From Phytopythium helicoides (Eukaryota > Oomycota > Peronosporomycetes > Pythiales > Pythiaceae): 64,000 nt of DNA. Below are positions 44,061 to 55,209 of the stretch, in pieces. The stretch covers positions 1 through 64,000 of the forward strand of contig JANFNE010000005.1 of NCBI GenBank assembly GCA_024867545.1. Reading direction: 5' to 3'. The notes beneath the pieces were generated by a model. That model was not told the DNA's origin, did no database searches, and worked only from the letters and a program-made list of their open reading frames with translations. The position numbers were made by a program, and so were the translations under genes. Positions within the stretch are counted from its first letter, which is position 1; the number at the start of each line of letters is the position of its first letter.

Positions 44061-45374
44061 ACGTTGCAGCTGTTGAAAGCGAGCGGAGAGGCGGCCGAGA
44101 AGCGGTAGAGGCCCCAATGGAGGCAGTTTTGACGCGCGACTCGCCCGCAGGTGTGTAATTGCTGCCGGCACCTCGCCGGTGGCCTCGATATTGTAATGTG
44201 TGTTGACTAAATGAAAGAAGAGGATCCAGCGAGCAGACTAAGTCAGCTAGAGACTTCATGCACCACTCGAAGTTGATTGGCAATGTGAGGACCGCAAAGT
44301 GACGCACAGCAGTCACCAAATCCATACACGTGATTGGCTGTAAAAACTGTTCTGTAACTTTGATTTGTCAAAACCCAGCTCACTTCAACCACTTCAACAT
44401 TCTCACTTGTCGATTGCAAGACGGAGCCCACGAGGCTGCTCTTCGAAGTTCACAACCCAGGACGAAGCACTTGAGGATCCAGCATAGAAGGAACATCCTG
44501 CCATAGATCAAGAGCAGACCCGAGCATCAGCTGGACTAAGGCGTTCACGAAAATCTTGCATCAAGGGTCTGCATTCAATATCTTCGCGGGGGTGAAGTGG
44601 TAGCTCCACCGGACGTTTGTGAAAGTAGAACTGAATCTACGTGCCGTTGCTCAGCCATAACTGAATGCTGCGTCAATGAGAGAGTGTCGTGCGAAAGCGA
44701 GGACCTCGCGACATTCAGCTTGACTCCAGCACCAGAGCACCATCTAGGGGACACGTCTTCGCGATTACGGTTAACCTGTGGGGCAAACCCATAGCCAAGC
44801 TACACCAAGGAGTTATGAACGATCTGGCCGATGACTCTTTGGTGTCGAACCTCGCGGCGAAGTTCTCATCAGTCGCTACAAAATCTTGGCTCGTCGAGCA
44901 TCAGACATCTTGTTTCCTTCGGTGAGCTCCCTCTCTAGAATCAATAAAATGAAGCTGGATTTTCGAGCACGACCTGACAAAGTCAGCCACGTCCTCCTTA
45001 GAGTGGTAATCGTTGGAATGGTTGGAACCAAGCGGAGAGAAGCGCTGAAGCATGCGTTATGTCGATCATTCATTTTTCATCGGTCAGTCAGCTCATGATA
45101 CGTCGCGGAATGACGGTACAGGACTGAATGACGGTATCCTGACACATGGTATATCATTGGTCGAAAGTGCCCATTTCTATGCCTCCAATTGGTCAAAACC
45201 CAGCCGACCACCTCCGCTTGCCAATCACAGGCTCATACTTCAACTCGCCACGTCCGCGCTCCACCTGTTGACCAGCCTGCTCCGCCCAAGGTTCGAAGGC
45301 TTCAACTCGCCTCGCAGCTCCTGGCATTCCGCGATTCGCCGCCCCCAACGCACTGCTCCAGCCTCTCCAGCACC
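44061..45374. promoter_or_regulatory. 1.3-kb gene-free region; CCAAT boxes before S9 peptidase
   Basis: Near the downstream gene there are ATTGG at 45156-45160, an overlapping CCAATTGG at 45185-45192 and CCAAT at 45221-45225, all 150-220 nt from the ATG. More distal ATTGG boxes lie near 44275 and 44331. No coding sequence was recognised. Confidence 0.5.
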
Positions 45375-47444
45375 ATGTCGTCGTCCCCAACCAGCCACGA
45401 GCTGCCGCCCGAGGTGCCGCTCGGCGTGCTCTTCGGCAATCCGGACCAGCACATGCCGCGCCTGTCGCCCGACGGAAAATACTACGCGTTCCTCGCCGAC
45501 GTCGACGGGGTTAGCAACGTTTTCTTGAAGAGCACGCCGCCTGCGGGCTCGGAGGAGCCCAAGCCGAGCCAGGATCCGAACCAGCCGGCTCCTCTCGTGC
45601 CTGCGGCAGTCAAAATCACGGACGAGCGCGTGCGGCCGCTGCGGTTCTTTACGTGGGCCAAGAGCGTGAGTCCGCGCCGTGTGCTGTTTGTCCAGGACAA
45701 GGGCGGCGACGAGAACTATCATCTGTTTGTGGCCGAGTTCGAGGTTGAGGATCGTGAAGGCGGATCGATCCACGTGAAGAACTTGAGCGTGCGCGACTTG
45801 ACGCCGTTCGACGGCGCCACGGTGCCTTACGACAGCATCAAGACGAGCTCTGCCTTCCCAGATGAGGTGATTGTATCCATCAACCACCGCGATCCTCGCC
45901 TATTTGATGCTGTGCGTATCAACATCCCTACGGGCGAGGTCGTCACCGACGTGCAGAACCCGGGAGGTATCGCCGAGTGGTACGTCACCGATGACTTCAA
46001 AGTCCGGGGCGGGGCTTCCATGAATCCTGCAGACGGCAGTATCGTGATGCACGTTGGTGAAGTTGGCGAGACCGATGCGTCCAAGTGGAAGGTCATCGCG
46101 ACTTGGCCTCATGGGGAGATCGGCAATATCCATGGGTTTACCAAGGACGGAGCAGGGATCTTCGTCGAGTCAACTATCACTCATGGAAATTCTGATGGGG
46201 CTGATTCCGGTGGTTACAACACAAGTCGACTGGTGATCATCTCTTCCGAAGACGGCCACGAGTTGGAGCTTCTTGCGTCTGACCCGAAATGTGATGTTGG
46301 CGTTTCTGGTATCTCGTTCAACGAGATCAAGCGGACGGTTGAGTATTGCGTCTTCGACTATGACTCTCCACGAGTCCAAGTTGTCGATGAGACTTTGCGA
46401 GAAGACATTGGCCTTCTCGTGGCAGCGAGTCAAGGAACATTCGGCCGCGTGAGCGCGAGCAATGATGATAATATTTGGATTGTTGTCGAGCAACCTGCAG
46501 ATGCGTCGCACAAATACTACATCTACGATCGACGAACCAAGCAGCGATCTTTCCTTTTTGACTCGCGACCAGCTCTTGCAAAATATCAACTGGCACCAAT
46601 GCAGTCGCATGTCATCAAGACGTCCGACGGCTACGACATGGTTGCGTACCTCACACTCCCGGTTGGTATTCCTTCAAAGAACCTGCCTTTCGTGCTGAAG
46701 GTTCATGGAGGACCGTGGCACCGTGATACGTGGGGATACAGTGCTGAGCACCAGTTCTTTGCGAACCGGGGATATGGGTGCCTCTCAGTCAACTTCCGAG
46801 GCTCCACTGGCTACGGCAAGAGCTGGACCAACCTCGGTGATCAACAATGGGGTGCCACCATGCAGCAAGACCTCACGGACTCTGTCCAATGGCTCATCGA
46901 TGAGGGTTTTGCGGACAAGGATCGCATCGCCATCTACGGTGGTAGCTATGGCGGATATGCAACGCTCGCTGGACTCGCTTTCACACCGGAGATCTACGCA
47001 TGTGGCGTTGACATCGTTGGCCCATCGAACGCTAAGACGTTGCTGGCAAGTATCCCTCCATACTGGGAGCCTATGCGTAAGATGCTTCTTCTCCGCGTTG
47101 GCGACGTTGAGAGCGACGACCAACTCAACCAACGCATCTCACCTCTCTACCACGCCGACAAGATCTGTCGACCGCTGCTCATCGGTCAGGGAGCGAACGA
47201 CCCTCGCGTGAAGCAAGCAGAGTCGGACCAGATTGCCAAGAAGCTCTACGAGAACAAGCACCCAGTTACCTACGTGCTCTACTCGGACGAGGGCCACGGA
47301 TTCTCCCGAAAGCCAAACAAGCTAGACTTCACTTCTCGCGTGGAGAAGTTTTTGGCGGAACATTTGGGTGGTCGTAGCTTTTCTGTGGATCCGTCGCTCA
47401 TTGAAGGCACAACTGGCAAAGAGATCGACGTGTCAGCGCTTTGA
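45375..47444 (+). CDS. S9 prolyl-oligopeptidase-family peptidase, copy 1
   Basis: A 689-aa intronless serine peptidase of the S9 family (dipeptidyl/acylaminoacyl peptidase-like), made of an N-terminal beta-propeller and a C-terminal alpha/beta hydrolase. The propeller shows PRLSPDGKYYAFLAD and DGVSNVFLK. The hydrolase part has LPFVLKVHGGPWHRD (oxyanion region), IYGGSYGGYATLAGLAF (nucleophile Ser), ICRPLLIGQGANDPRV (acid Asp) and DEGHGFSRKPN (His). No signal peptide, so it is probably cytosolic and trims peptides. ATG at 45375 begins MSSSPTSHELPPEV; the frame is open further upstream but without support. A tandem copy lies 730 nt downstream. Confidence 0.9.
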   Translation: MSSSPTSHELPPEVPLGVLFGNPDQHMPRLSPDGKYYAFLADVDGVSNVFLKSTPPAGSEEPKPSQDPNQPAPLVPAAVKITDERVRPLRFFTWAKSVSPRRVLFVQDKGGDENYHLFVAEFEVEDREGGSIHVKNLSVRDLTPFDGATVPYDSIKTSSAFPDEVIVSINHRDPRLFDAVRINIPTGEVVTDVQNPGGIAEWYVTDDFKVRGGASMNPADGSIVMHVGEVGETDASKWKVIATWPHGEIGNIHGFTKDGAGIFVESTITHGNSDGADSGGYNTSRLVIISSEDGHELELLASDPKCDVGVSGISFNEIKRTVEYCVFDYDSPRVQVVDETLREDIGLLVAASQGTFGRVSASNDDNIWIVVEQPADASHKYYIYDRRTKQRSFLFDSRPALAKYQLAPMQSHVIKTSDGYDMVAYLTLPVGIPSKNLPFVLKVHGGPWHRDTWGYSAEHQFFANRGYGCLSVNFRGSTGYGKSWTNLGDQQWGATMQQDLTDSVQWLIDEGFADKDRIAIYGGSYGGYATLAGLAFTPEIYACGVDIVGPSNAKTLLASIPPYWEPMRKMLLLRVGDVESDDQLNQRISPLYHADKICRPLLIGQGANDPRVKQAESDQIAKKLYENKHPVTYVLYSDEGHGFSRKPNKLDFTSRVEKFLAEHLGGRSFSVDPSLIEGTTGKEIDVSAL

Positions 47445-48174
47445 ATGCTGCCATGCAGGATTAGTGGAAAGGTGGAATCTGCAGTGCGCTTGTTGCATCA
47501 GTTGGAAATGGAATGACTCCTTTCATCAACTTACACTTATCTTGCTCGGATGCTATGCTGTGGCTATGAATTATTGTGACTAGAGAACTCAACAACTTCG
47601 TGGTCAGCGAGCTCGCGCTATTTGAATGCACATAGTAACGATTTCCCCTCGAATCGCCGATGCTGAACGAAGTCAGCTTGTATGTAGGTGCTCGAGTCAC
47701 AAAGTACTTTCGATGATTTACGAAGTTGTGAGTGTCGCCGTGACCACACATCATCTTATTGTTTATCGTGATGCGGATCCTTTTTCTCTTTGGTGCTCGT
47801 GCACATCACTCGCATGACAGCCTTGGGAGTGTCCATTGTGCGACGGTAATACCAGGTTCGCCATGGTGGCTGTCCAATATTGCACAGCACCACCATTCTC
47901 GATGCCAAACACCAGGGATGGCACATCATTGCCACGAATCCTGTCTGTCGTAGTACAGTATGTAGTTTTGAATGAGGTAATTCATGCACATCACCAGGAT
48001 GACGGTACTCGCTGCACGGTGCACGCTGTCCATTACAGGAATGTTGGCTGCCCGTGGCTCCCAGCGCTATGCATCATCGCCGATGCTACTACGCGTGCAG
48101 GGAGAGCTCCGCTCTTCCTCACTCCCAGATTTCCCAAGCTCAGCGCACAACAAGACCCCCTCAGCTCCTCTCCC
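47445..48174. other. Spacer between tandem S9 copies
   Basis: About 730 nt. It shows no obvious similarity to the region upstream of copy 1. No gene or repeat was recognised. Confidence 0.4.
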
Positions 48175-50244
48175 ATGTCCGAGCTCCCGCCTGAGGTTCC
48201 GCTCAGCGTGCTCTTCGGAAGTCCCGACAAATTTCGCCCACGTCTATCACCTGACGGGCGCTTCTACGCGTACCTAGCTGACAACGCCGACGGTATCGCA
48301 AACGTATTTCTGCAACGTACACCGACCTCGCAGCCTGCCAAGGACGGCAATATCCAACTGCACGATCCAGTGCAGCTCACGGACGAGAGAGAGCGACCTC
48401 TACGGTACTTCACATGGGCCAAGAGTACCCACCCGCGCCGAGTACTTTTCACACAAGACAAGGCCGGCGATGAGAACTTCCACTTGTTCGTGGCCGAATT
48501 CGATATCATGGAGGACGAAGTGGAGGAGAACGGGCCGGTCTAAGTGCAGAATTTGTCTATTCGAGACCTGACACCGTTCCAAGCTACGGTCATTGCGTTG
48601 TATGCTCCGGTGATTGTTCATGTGAGCTCGTTGTTCCCCGACCAAGTTCGCTTGATGAGCAACCATCGTGACCCTCGATTCTTCGACGCCGTGCGCATCG
48701 ATCTTACATCAGGAGAGCTCACAATCGACTTGGAAAACCCTGGTGATGTCAATAACTGGCTTGTAACGAACGACTTCGAAGTTCGTGGCGCGCTCGCAAC
48801 CAATGAGGCAAATGGAAGTAAAATCTTGCGAGTTCGCCAGGAAGACCAAGCGCACGAAACAGATGCGTCTAAATGGAAGACGATCGCGACCTGGCCACAT
48901 GGTGAAATTGCCAAAGTCCGTGGATTCACAAAGGATGGTACTGGCATCTACGTAGAGTCGACAATCGCCCACCCAGGAGATGTCCTTAGTGGTGAGGTGG
49001 CTGGAGGCGATGACTACAACACGAGTCGACTGCTGGTTATCTCTGCTGTCGACGGTCGTGTTTTGCAAGCCCTGGCAGTAGATCCGCTGTGTGATGTTGA
49101 CATGTTCTATGTCGCCTTCAACGAGGTCACGAAGGCTCCGGAGTACTGTATCTTCAACTACGACAAGCCGCGAGTCCACGTGCTCGACGAGCACTTGCGT
49201 GAAGACATCGAAACACTCGTAGCTGTCAGTCGTGGCACTTTCACTCACGTGTGTGCGAGTGACGATGACCAGATATGGGTCATCTCTGATGAGCCTTCGG
49301 ATGCATCACTCAAGTACTTCATCTATGATCGACGAACCAAGGAACGCTCGCTGCTCTTCGACTCTCGCCCAGAACTTGCCAAGTATCAACTTGCACCAAC
49401 GCATCCGCGTGTCATCAAGACGTCCGACGGCTACGACATGGTTGTGTACCTCACGCTCCCGGTTGGTATTCCTTCAAAGAACCTGCCTTTCGTGTTGTGG
49501 GTTCACGGGGGGCCTTGGTATCGGGACTATGGCAGGTTCAATGCAGACCACCAGCTCTTCGCGAACCGCGGATATGGGTGCCTCTCAGTAAACTTTCGAG
49601 GCTCCACTGGCTACGGCAAGAAATGGACCAACCTCGGTGATCAACAATGGGGTGGCACCATGCAGCAAGACCTCACTGACTCTGTTCAGTGGCTCATCAA
49701 CGAGGGACTTGCCGACAAAGATCGCATCGCTATCTACGGTGGTAGCTACGGAGGCTACGCCACACTCGCTGGACTCGCTTTCACGCCAGAACTCTACGCG
49801 TGTGGCGTTGACCTAGTTGGTCCATCGAACGTACGAACCATGCTTGCTAGCTTTCCTACATACTGGGAATCAGAACGCAAGATGCTTCTTCTGCGTATCG
49901 GTGACGTCGAGAACGACGACCAACTCAACCAACGCATCTCACCTCTCTACCACGCCGACAAGATCTGTCGACCGCTGCTCATCGGTCAGGGAGCGAACGA
50001 CCCTCGCGTGACTCAAGCAGAGTCGGACCAGATTGCCAAGAAGCTCTACGAGAACAAGCACCCAGTCACCTACGTGCTTTATCCTGATGAGGGCCACGGA
50101 TTCGCTCGTGCTCCAAACAATTTGGACTTCACTTCACGTGTGGAGAAGTTTTTGGCGGAACATTTGGGTGGTCGTAGCTTTCCTGTGGATCCGTCGCTCA
50201 TTGAAGGCACGACAGCCGTGGAGATTGATATCTCTACGCTATGA
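48175..50244 (+). pseudogene. S9 peptidase copy 2, interrupted by one in-frame TAA
   Basis: This tandem paralogue of the gene at 45375 is read in one frame from ATG 48175 (MSELPPEVPLSVLF) to the stop at 50242-50244. The only break is TAA at 48541-48543, after ENGPV and before VQNLSIRDLTPF, aligned with the His codon of copy 1's GGSIHVKNLS. There is no frameshift. Downstream the catalytic features are intact: IYGGSYGGYATLAGLAF, LLIGQGANDPRV and DEGHGFARAPN. Without the stop it would be 689 aa, the same as copy 1. A new nonsense mutation, a sequencing error or stop read-through all fit. Splicing around the stop is unlikely: GTCTAAGTGCAG is only 12 nt. Confidence 0.8.
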
Positions 50245-50516
50245 ATAGTTGTCGCTCAATGAATGGATCTGTGGAGAGGGTGCAGTTCTGAAGTCGTGAG
50301 AGGCAAGAAACCGCCTGTAAGCAGATCCAAAATATTACCTTTTGCCTGCCAACTCCCCAGGTTGTTGCTGCGAACCAGTCTGTTAGCGTACTTACCAAAA
50401 TCGATCAGACACTGAGCAATCAAAAAGCATTCAGATTGCGCAGCGTAAAGCGACGAAAGGTATCTCAAGGAGCAATTACAGCATCAGCAGGTGAAGCACT
50501 TCCGAATGACTCCGAC

Positions 50517-53197
50517 TTACAAGTCGCCGAGAATATCGGCTTCCAAATCGTCGAGCTGGAAAACATAATGATACGAGTGAGCTGACTATGTATAAATGAA
50601 AGTGCCAAACTTTTCAAAGATCCACTTACGCCCTCCCCGTCATCGTCATCGTCGTCGTCATTGTCATTGCCACTCGGCGCATCTCTATTTGGGGCGGGAG
50701 TAGGGTCAGCTTTGCGACGACGACTGGCCAATTGGTCCTTCACGTCTGTCGAGTCGAGCTTTCGCTTTCGTTCGATCGCGTTTTCGCGCTCCTCTGCCTC
50801 AATGAGTCGTTGGAAGGCATCGTCAACATCCTATATCCAATCCAGCAAGCTGTCAGTTACCACCTCAAATGCGTCGCTAACTTTATTTGCTGCCATGAAC
50901 ACACCTGCTTTTTCTCCGAAAACCGGACGGCCCTCGAGGAAGCTGCTTCCACTTTTTCCTTCAGTACACTGGCCTTTGGAGCTTTCGAGTCTGCTCGCGA
51001 CTGGTGGATCTTTGTGATTTTCGACAAAAAGTCGAAGGTCCCGCCGCTCGCCACCGTACCGGTTGGTAGTGGGCGTGGAGGGGCAACACGCCTTTGCATC
51101 AACATCCTTGTCCTCGCCATCAAGGATTTACTTGACTGCCTCAGCTTGCTTGGCTTATCATCGTTGTCATCGATCTTTTCAGCAAATTTCACCTGCTTCT
51201 TCTCCCTCTCGCTTGAAGTCCCTTCACTTCGAACAAGAATCCCGACAACCGGCTTGGATACTTTTGAGATAGCGTCACCGGAGGTAGCTGAAGTGGCTAC
51301 GTCTGGAGAGGAATTCTCAGGTACTGCCGCTGATTCATTCACCGAAGGTGGTGCTGGTACACCTGGCGTAGGGTTATCAACCCCAACAGGAGTTGCCTGC
51401 TTCAAACGCTTTTGTCTCCACTCGTCAGCCAGAAAATCCTTCTCTGCAACTCTAGTCCAAGAGCGAGCGCATTTCAAAATCCACTCAGGGCACACGATAT
51501 GAACACCTGGAATTCCTCGAGCCTAGTGCAGTGAAATGTCGGATTCAGTACACACAACTCTCGCTTTGTGCAGCTTTCGATAGTGTCACCACGAACCTGA
51601 ACATGCTTTTGGGTGCCAAGGCGATCAGGGTGAATCACAAGATGGGTGATTGGGAAGTTAGTCATTGTCATGCTTGGGGCAGCTCCCAGCTCGACAGCGA
51701 GTCTCCACAGATAATGAGACTCGTAATTCTTGCCTTGGACAATCGGGAAGACACCACTAAACACGATGTTGCAGCCTTGAAGGATAGAGCGCTTGTTCTG
51801 AACAAAGCGACATTACTTGTAAGTAAATCCCTGTTTGGATAGGAAGGTCAACTTCAATGATGAGGTCCAACCTGATTCAGAATGACCTTAACATCTTTGC
51901 CTCGCCCAGCCATTTGGTCCTCCGCAGAGGTTCCGGTCATGCCGTCAGAGTGCCCTTCAAAAAAAGCCTCATGAACTGATCTGAGGACGCTCAGCGTATG
52001 ATGAAGGTGGTTGTCTGTTTCAGCATCACCATCCTCATCCTCCACACCAAGCACACCATTTCCTGATGCATTATTGATCTCTGCCGTGCACTTGAAATAA
52101 TGGTATGGCTCGATGAGAAACACGTTGCCTTCGTTTTCCTGAAAATTGGAGATTACACCGCCGTTAAGGCGAGTGAACAAGAGCAACGATATCATCCAAT
52201 ACCACTAACCTTCCACACGTCAATTCGATCGTCTAGCACCATGATCATGGAGTCATCGCACGATGGAAAGAGCAGCTTGAGTGACTTGTGCACCATGTCG
52301 GGAGTGTCTGTTCTTGCGACGATGCGGTGGTGGAAGTATGAGTCGTCTGGGTCGATGATTTTCGCGATCTGCTCCGCGTACAGGCGTGTGCCGTGGGTGT
52401 AGATAAAGAGGTCGTACATGCTAGACGCCTCTTTGAGGAAGTCGTCAAGACCCGGGCGAAGCTTTACTACATGTTGCTGAGGCAGTCCGGGGATAAAGAA
52501 AAAGTGCGTGTCATCTAGCATCGACCCAAGCCATTAACACCATCAAAACGACCATGGAGAAAAGGGAAATTGCCAAACTCACCAGTCTTGGTAACCTCTC
52601 CGACGACATCCGCGACGCGCACGGCGTGCAGGAGCGTGTGGTCGAGGTCCAGCACTAGCGAGAGTTTCTTGGTCGCGAGCTGGCGCTTGATGTTCTCCGT
52701 GTCGAATTTCTCTGCAGCACCACGCGCGTCAGCTGACGCCCCTCCACCTTTCAAACACTGCCCCGCGCCAATCACGCACTCGCTTCCTCCAGGTTGAGCC
52801 GGATGACCTGTCCGTGCGAGACGACGTTGACCGACTTGCGCTCGTCGTCCATCTCGCTCTCGTCTTCCTCGTCCACGGCCTCGAGGCACATGAGGCACAC
52901 GCGGCCGTTGCGCACCGGGTGGATGCAGTACTCGACCTCCGCGACCGTCCACACCTCGTCCTCTTCCTCCTCGCCGCGCGCAGCCGCCACCGGCTCCCCC
53001 AGGACGCGCAGCGTGCCGCGGCACGGCGCCACCAGCGGCCGCAGGTTGCCGCGCTCAATGGATCCGGCCGAGCCCAGCGACTGGCCCTTGTCCACGCGCG
53101 CGCCGTCACGCACGCTCCAGTCCAGCGCCGCGCGCACGGCCGCCGCACAGCGCACGGGCCGGCGGCGCATGTGGTCGCCCTCGGCGCCTGTCGCCAT
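50517..53197 (-). CDS. FCP1: RNA polymerase II CTD phosphatase FCP1
   Basis: Eight exons: 53197-52780, 52711-52583, 52514-52210, 52138-51872, 51797-51597, 51522-50905, 50830-50630 and 50555-50517, about 725 aa. FCP1 removes phosphate from the heptad tail of RNA polymerase II. The N-terminus (residues about 25-135) resembles the lipoyl/biotinyl-like fold of FCP1 (DGARVDKGQSLGSAG). The catalytic DxDxT is in LSLVLDLDHTLL (Asp161 and Asp163), with FLKEASSMYDLFIYTHGTRL and IMVLDDRIDVWK. Exons 5-6 form the BRCT domain (GCNIVFSGVFPI, THLVIHPDRLG, KHVQARGIPGVHIVCPEW), whose conserved junction fixed that intron. A Lys/Ser-rich tail ends in acidic DDLEADILGDL, the TFIIF-binding type. Confidence 0.93.
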
Positions 53198-53379
53198 CTC
53201 GGTTTTCTCCCTTTACCCCCAGGTTGCCCTTGGAGGCGGTTGCCGACCATCACTCCTACGGCAAGGGCAACGTCGCCCCGAATAGAGCGCCGCCTTTTGC
53301 CAGCCACGCCCGTTTGTTGGTTGGCAGGCGCCAGTCGGGCACTTGCTGCGAGTGCGTGGAGTTGGCTACAGAGACCGCC
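53198..53379. promoter_or_regulatory. 182-nt bidirectional promoter, FCP1/UTP15
   Basis: The two ATGs face away from each other across 182 nt with no room for separate promoters. Both genes are nuclear RNA-polymerase/ribosome-biogenesis factors, so shared regulation is plausible. No CCAAT box is visible in it. Confidence 0.6.
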
Positions 53380-54939
53380 ATGGCGTCGGCGACGGGCACC
53401 GAGTTCAAGAAGCTGGTGCTGAAGCAGTTCCCGGCCTCGACCGAGGTCGAGACAGCCGAGAACGCGTACTGGAAGAAGTTCCAGGCGCCGCTCGAGCTGC
53501 CGCAGGTCGGCCCCGTCACGCACGTGGATGTGTCGCCCGCGGCGCCGCACCACATGGCCATCACCACCTCCACGCGCATCCACCTGTACAGCACGGCCAC
53601 TAACGAGATCGTCAAGACCTTCAGCCGCTTCCGTGACGTCGTCTACTCGGGCACCTTCCGCTCGGACGGAAAGCTCATCGTGGCCGGCGGCGCCGCCCCG
53701 CAGGTCCAGGTGCTCGACATTGGCACGCGCGCCATCCTGCGAACATTCAAGGGACACACGGCGCCCATCCACAGCACGCGCTTCTCCAGCGACAATGTCC
53801 ACGTGCTCTCGTGCTCGGACGACAAGACGGCGCGCTATTGGGACCTACCGACGGGAAAGCCCGTAGCGCTGCTAGGCGAGCACAACGACTACGTCCGCGC
53901 GTCAGCTGCGAGTCCATCTTCGCCAAGCATGTGGGCCACGGCCTCCTACGACCACACAGTCAAGCTCTGGGACCTGCGCGCGACTGACAACTCGGCGTCG
54001 TCCACGTCGATGGCGAGCACCATGACGCTAGACCACGGTGCTCCCGTGGAGGACTGCTTCTTCATGCCAGGCGGCGGTCTGCTCATGTCTGCTGGCGGGA
54101 ATGTTGTTAAGGTGTGGGATCTGCTCAGTGGTGGCCGCATGCTGCACTCGTTCTCTAGCCACCAGAAGACCATCACCAGCATTGGTCTTGATGGTACGGG
54201 CACTCGTCTGTTGACGGGATCCCTCGATGGCCACCTCAAGATCTACGACCTCAAGACGTACGAGGTTACCCATGGTTTCAAGTACAAGGGCGGCGTTTTG
54301 TCGTTTGGCATGTCACCCACCAACTCCCACCTGCTGGTCGGATCTGTCGACGGAATGCTCACTGTTCGTCGGCGGAACGTCAAGAAGGCGGAGCTTCACG
54401 AGCTCCAAAACCGCCAGGCAATTATCCGTGGCGGTACTTACAAGTACTTTATCCGCGGCAAGAATGCCAAGCCCAACCCGAGCGACTTTATGGTCGCCAG
54501 CACTCGTCACAAGCGACTCGCACCGTACGACCGTGCGCTGCGAAAGTTCGACTACAAGCAGGCTCTGAACGAGGCACTCGACACGCGGTCTCCTGTGATT
54601 GTGGCGAGCATGCTCGAGGAGCTGCGACTTCGCGTGGGGCTCAAGCGTGCGCTCTCGGGTCGCGATGAGGAATCGCTCGAGCCACTGCTTGCATTCCTAA
54701 TCAAGTACGTGACGGACCCCAAGTATTCGTCGCTGCTCATTCAGGTGTGCACGCTAGTGTGTGACATCTACGCACCGAAGCTCAGTCAGTCGATGCTCAT
54801 CGACCAGTTGTTCGTCAAGCTTAGCGAGAAGATCAACGAGGAGGTGCGACTGCAGAAAAAGATTCAGGGCGTTGTAGGCATGATGGACGCCGTCATGGCC
54901 GCCCAGTCGAGTGGCACGGTCGCCGCCGGCACCCAGTAG
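53380..54939 (+). CDS. UTP15: U3 snoRNP protein UTP15 (t-UTP subcomplex)
   Basis: A 519-aa intronless WD40 protein of the small-subunit processome, needed for pre-18S rRNA transcription and processing in the nucleolus. The start ATG at 53380 gives MASATGTEFKKL. WD repeats cover about residues 45-330 (FKGHTAPIHSTRFSSD, LSCSDDKTARYWDLP, ATASYDHTVKLWDLR, LLTGSLDGHLKIYDLKTY). The UTP15 C-terminal domain follows (LRKFDYKQALNEALDT, SPVIVASMLEELRLRVGLK, ALSGRDEESLEPLLAFLIKY). This C-terminal helical region is diagnostic. It is head to head with FCP1. Confidence 0.93.
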   Translation: MASATGTEFKKLVLKQFPASTEVETAENAYWKKFQAPLELPQVGPVTHVDVSPAAPHHMAITTSTRIHLYSTATNEIVKTFSRFRDVVYSGTFRSDGKLIVAGGAAPQVQVLDIGTRAILRTFKGHTAPIHSTRFSSDNVHVLSCSDDKTARYWDLPTGKPVALLGEHNDYVRASAASPSSPSMWATASYDHTVKLWDLRATDNSASSTSMASTMTLDHGAPVEDCFFMPGGGLLMSAGGNVVKVWDLLSGGRMLHSFSSHQKTITSIGLDGTGTRLLTGSLDGHLKIYDLKTYEVTHGFKYKGGVLSFGMSPTNSHLLVGSVDGMLTVRRRNVKKAELHELQNRQAIIRGGTYKYFIRGKNAKPNPSDFMVASTRHKRLAPYDRALRKFDYKQALNEALDTRSPVIVASMLEELRLRVGLKRALSGRDEESLEPLLAFLIKYVTDPKYSSLLIQVCTLVCDIYAPKLSQSMLIDQLFVKLSEKINEEVRLQKKIQGVVGMMDAVMAAQSSGTVAAGTQ

Positions 54940-55209
54940 AAAATTGTGCATGTGGTGTAGCCCAAACATTCGATTCCTTTCCTCATCCTTCTCCACATCC
55001 TCTTCATTGAGCGTGCTTCAGCATTACAGCTGCTACCGCGAGCAGATAAAACATGCTGCCAATGACTCGACCGCCGCGCAAGATCAACCAAACGATGCCT
55101 CTCTGTTCATCTCCCACACTCGAACCTTCCGTCTCGGTGGGTCACTGCTCGGCCATAAGCAGCGCGTCCCCCCACTCTATCGTCTGGTCTCCTCGGCTAA
55201 ACAACAAAT

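Noticed and set aside
43008..44171. 387-codon minus-strand ORF over the epimerase
   Set aside because: It is the reverse complement of a strongly conserved SDR gene with biased third positions.
48541..48552. A tiny intron (GTCTAAGTGCAG) that would remove the stop in S9 copy 2
   Set aside because: Twelve nucleotides is far below the roughly 47-nt minimum of other introns here, and no branch site exists.
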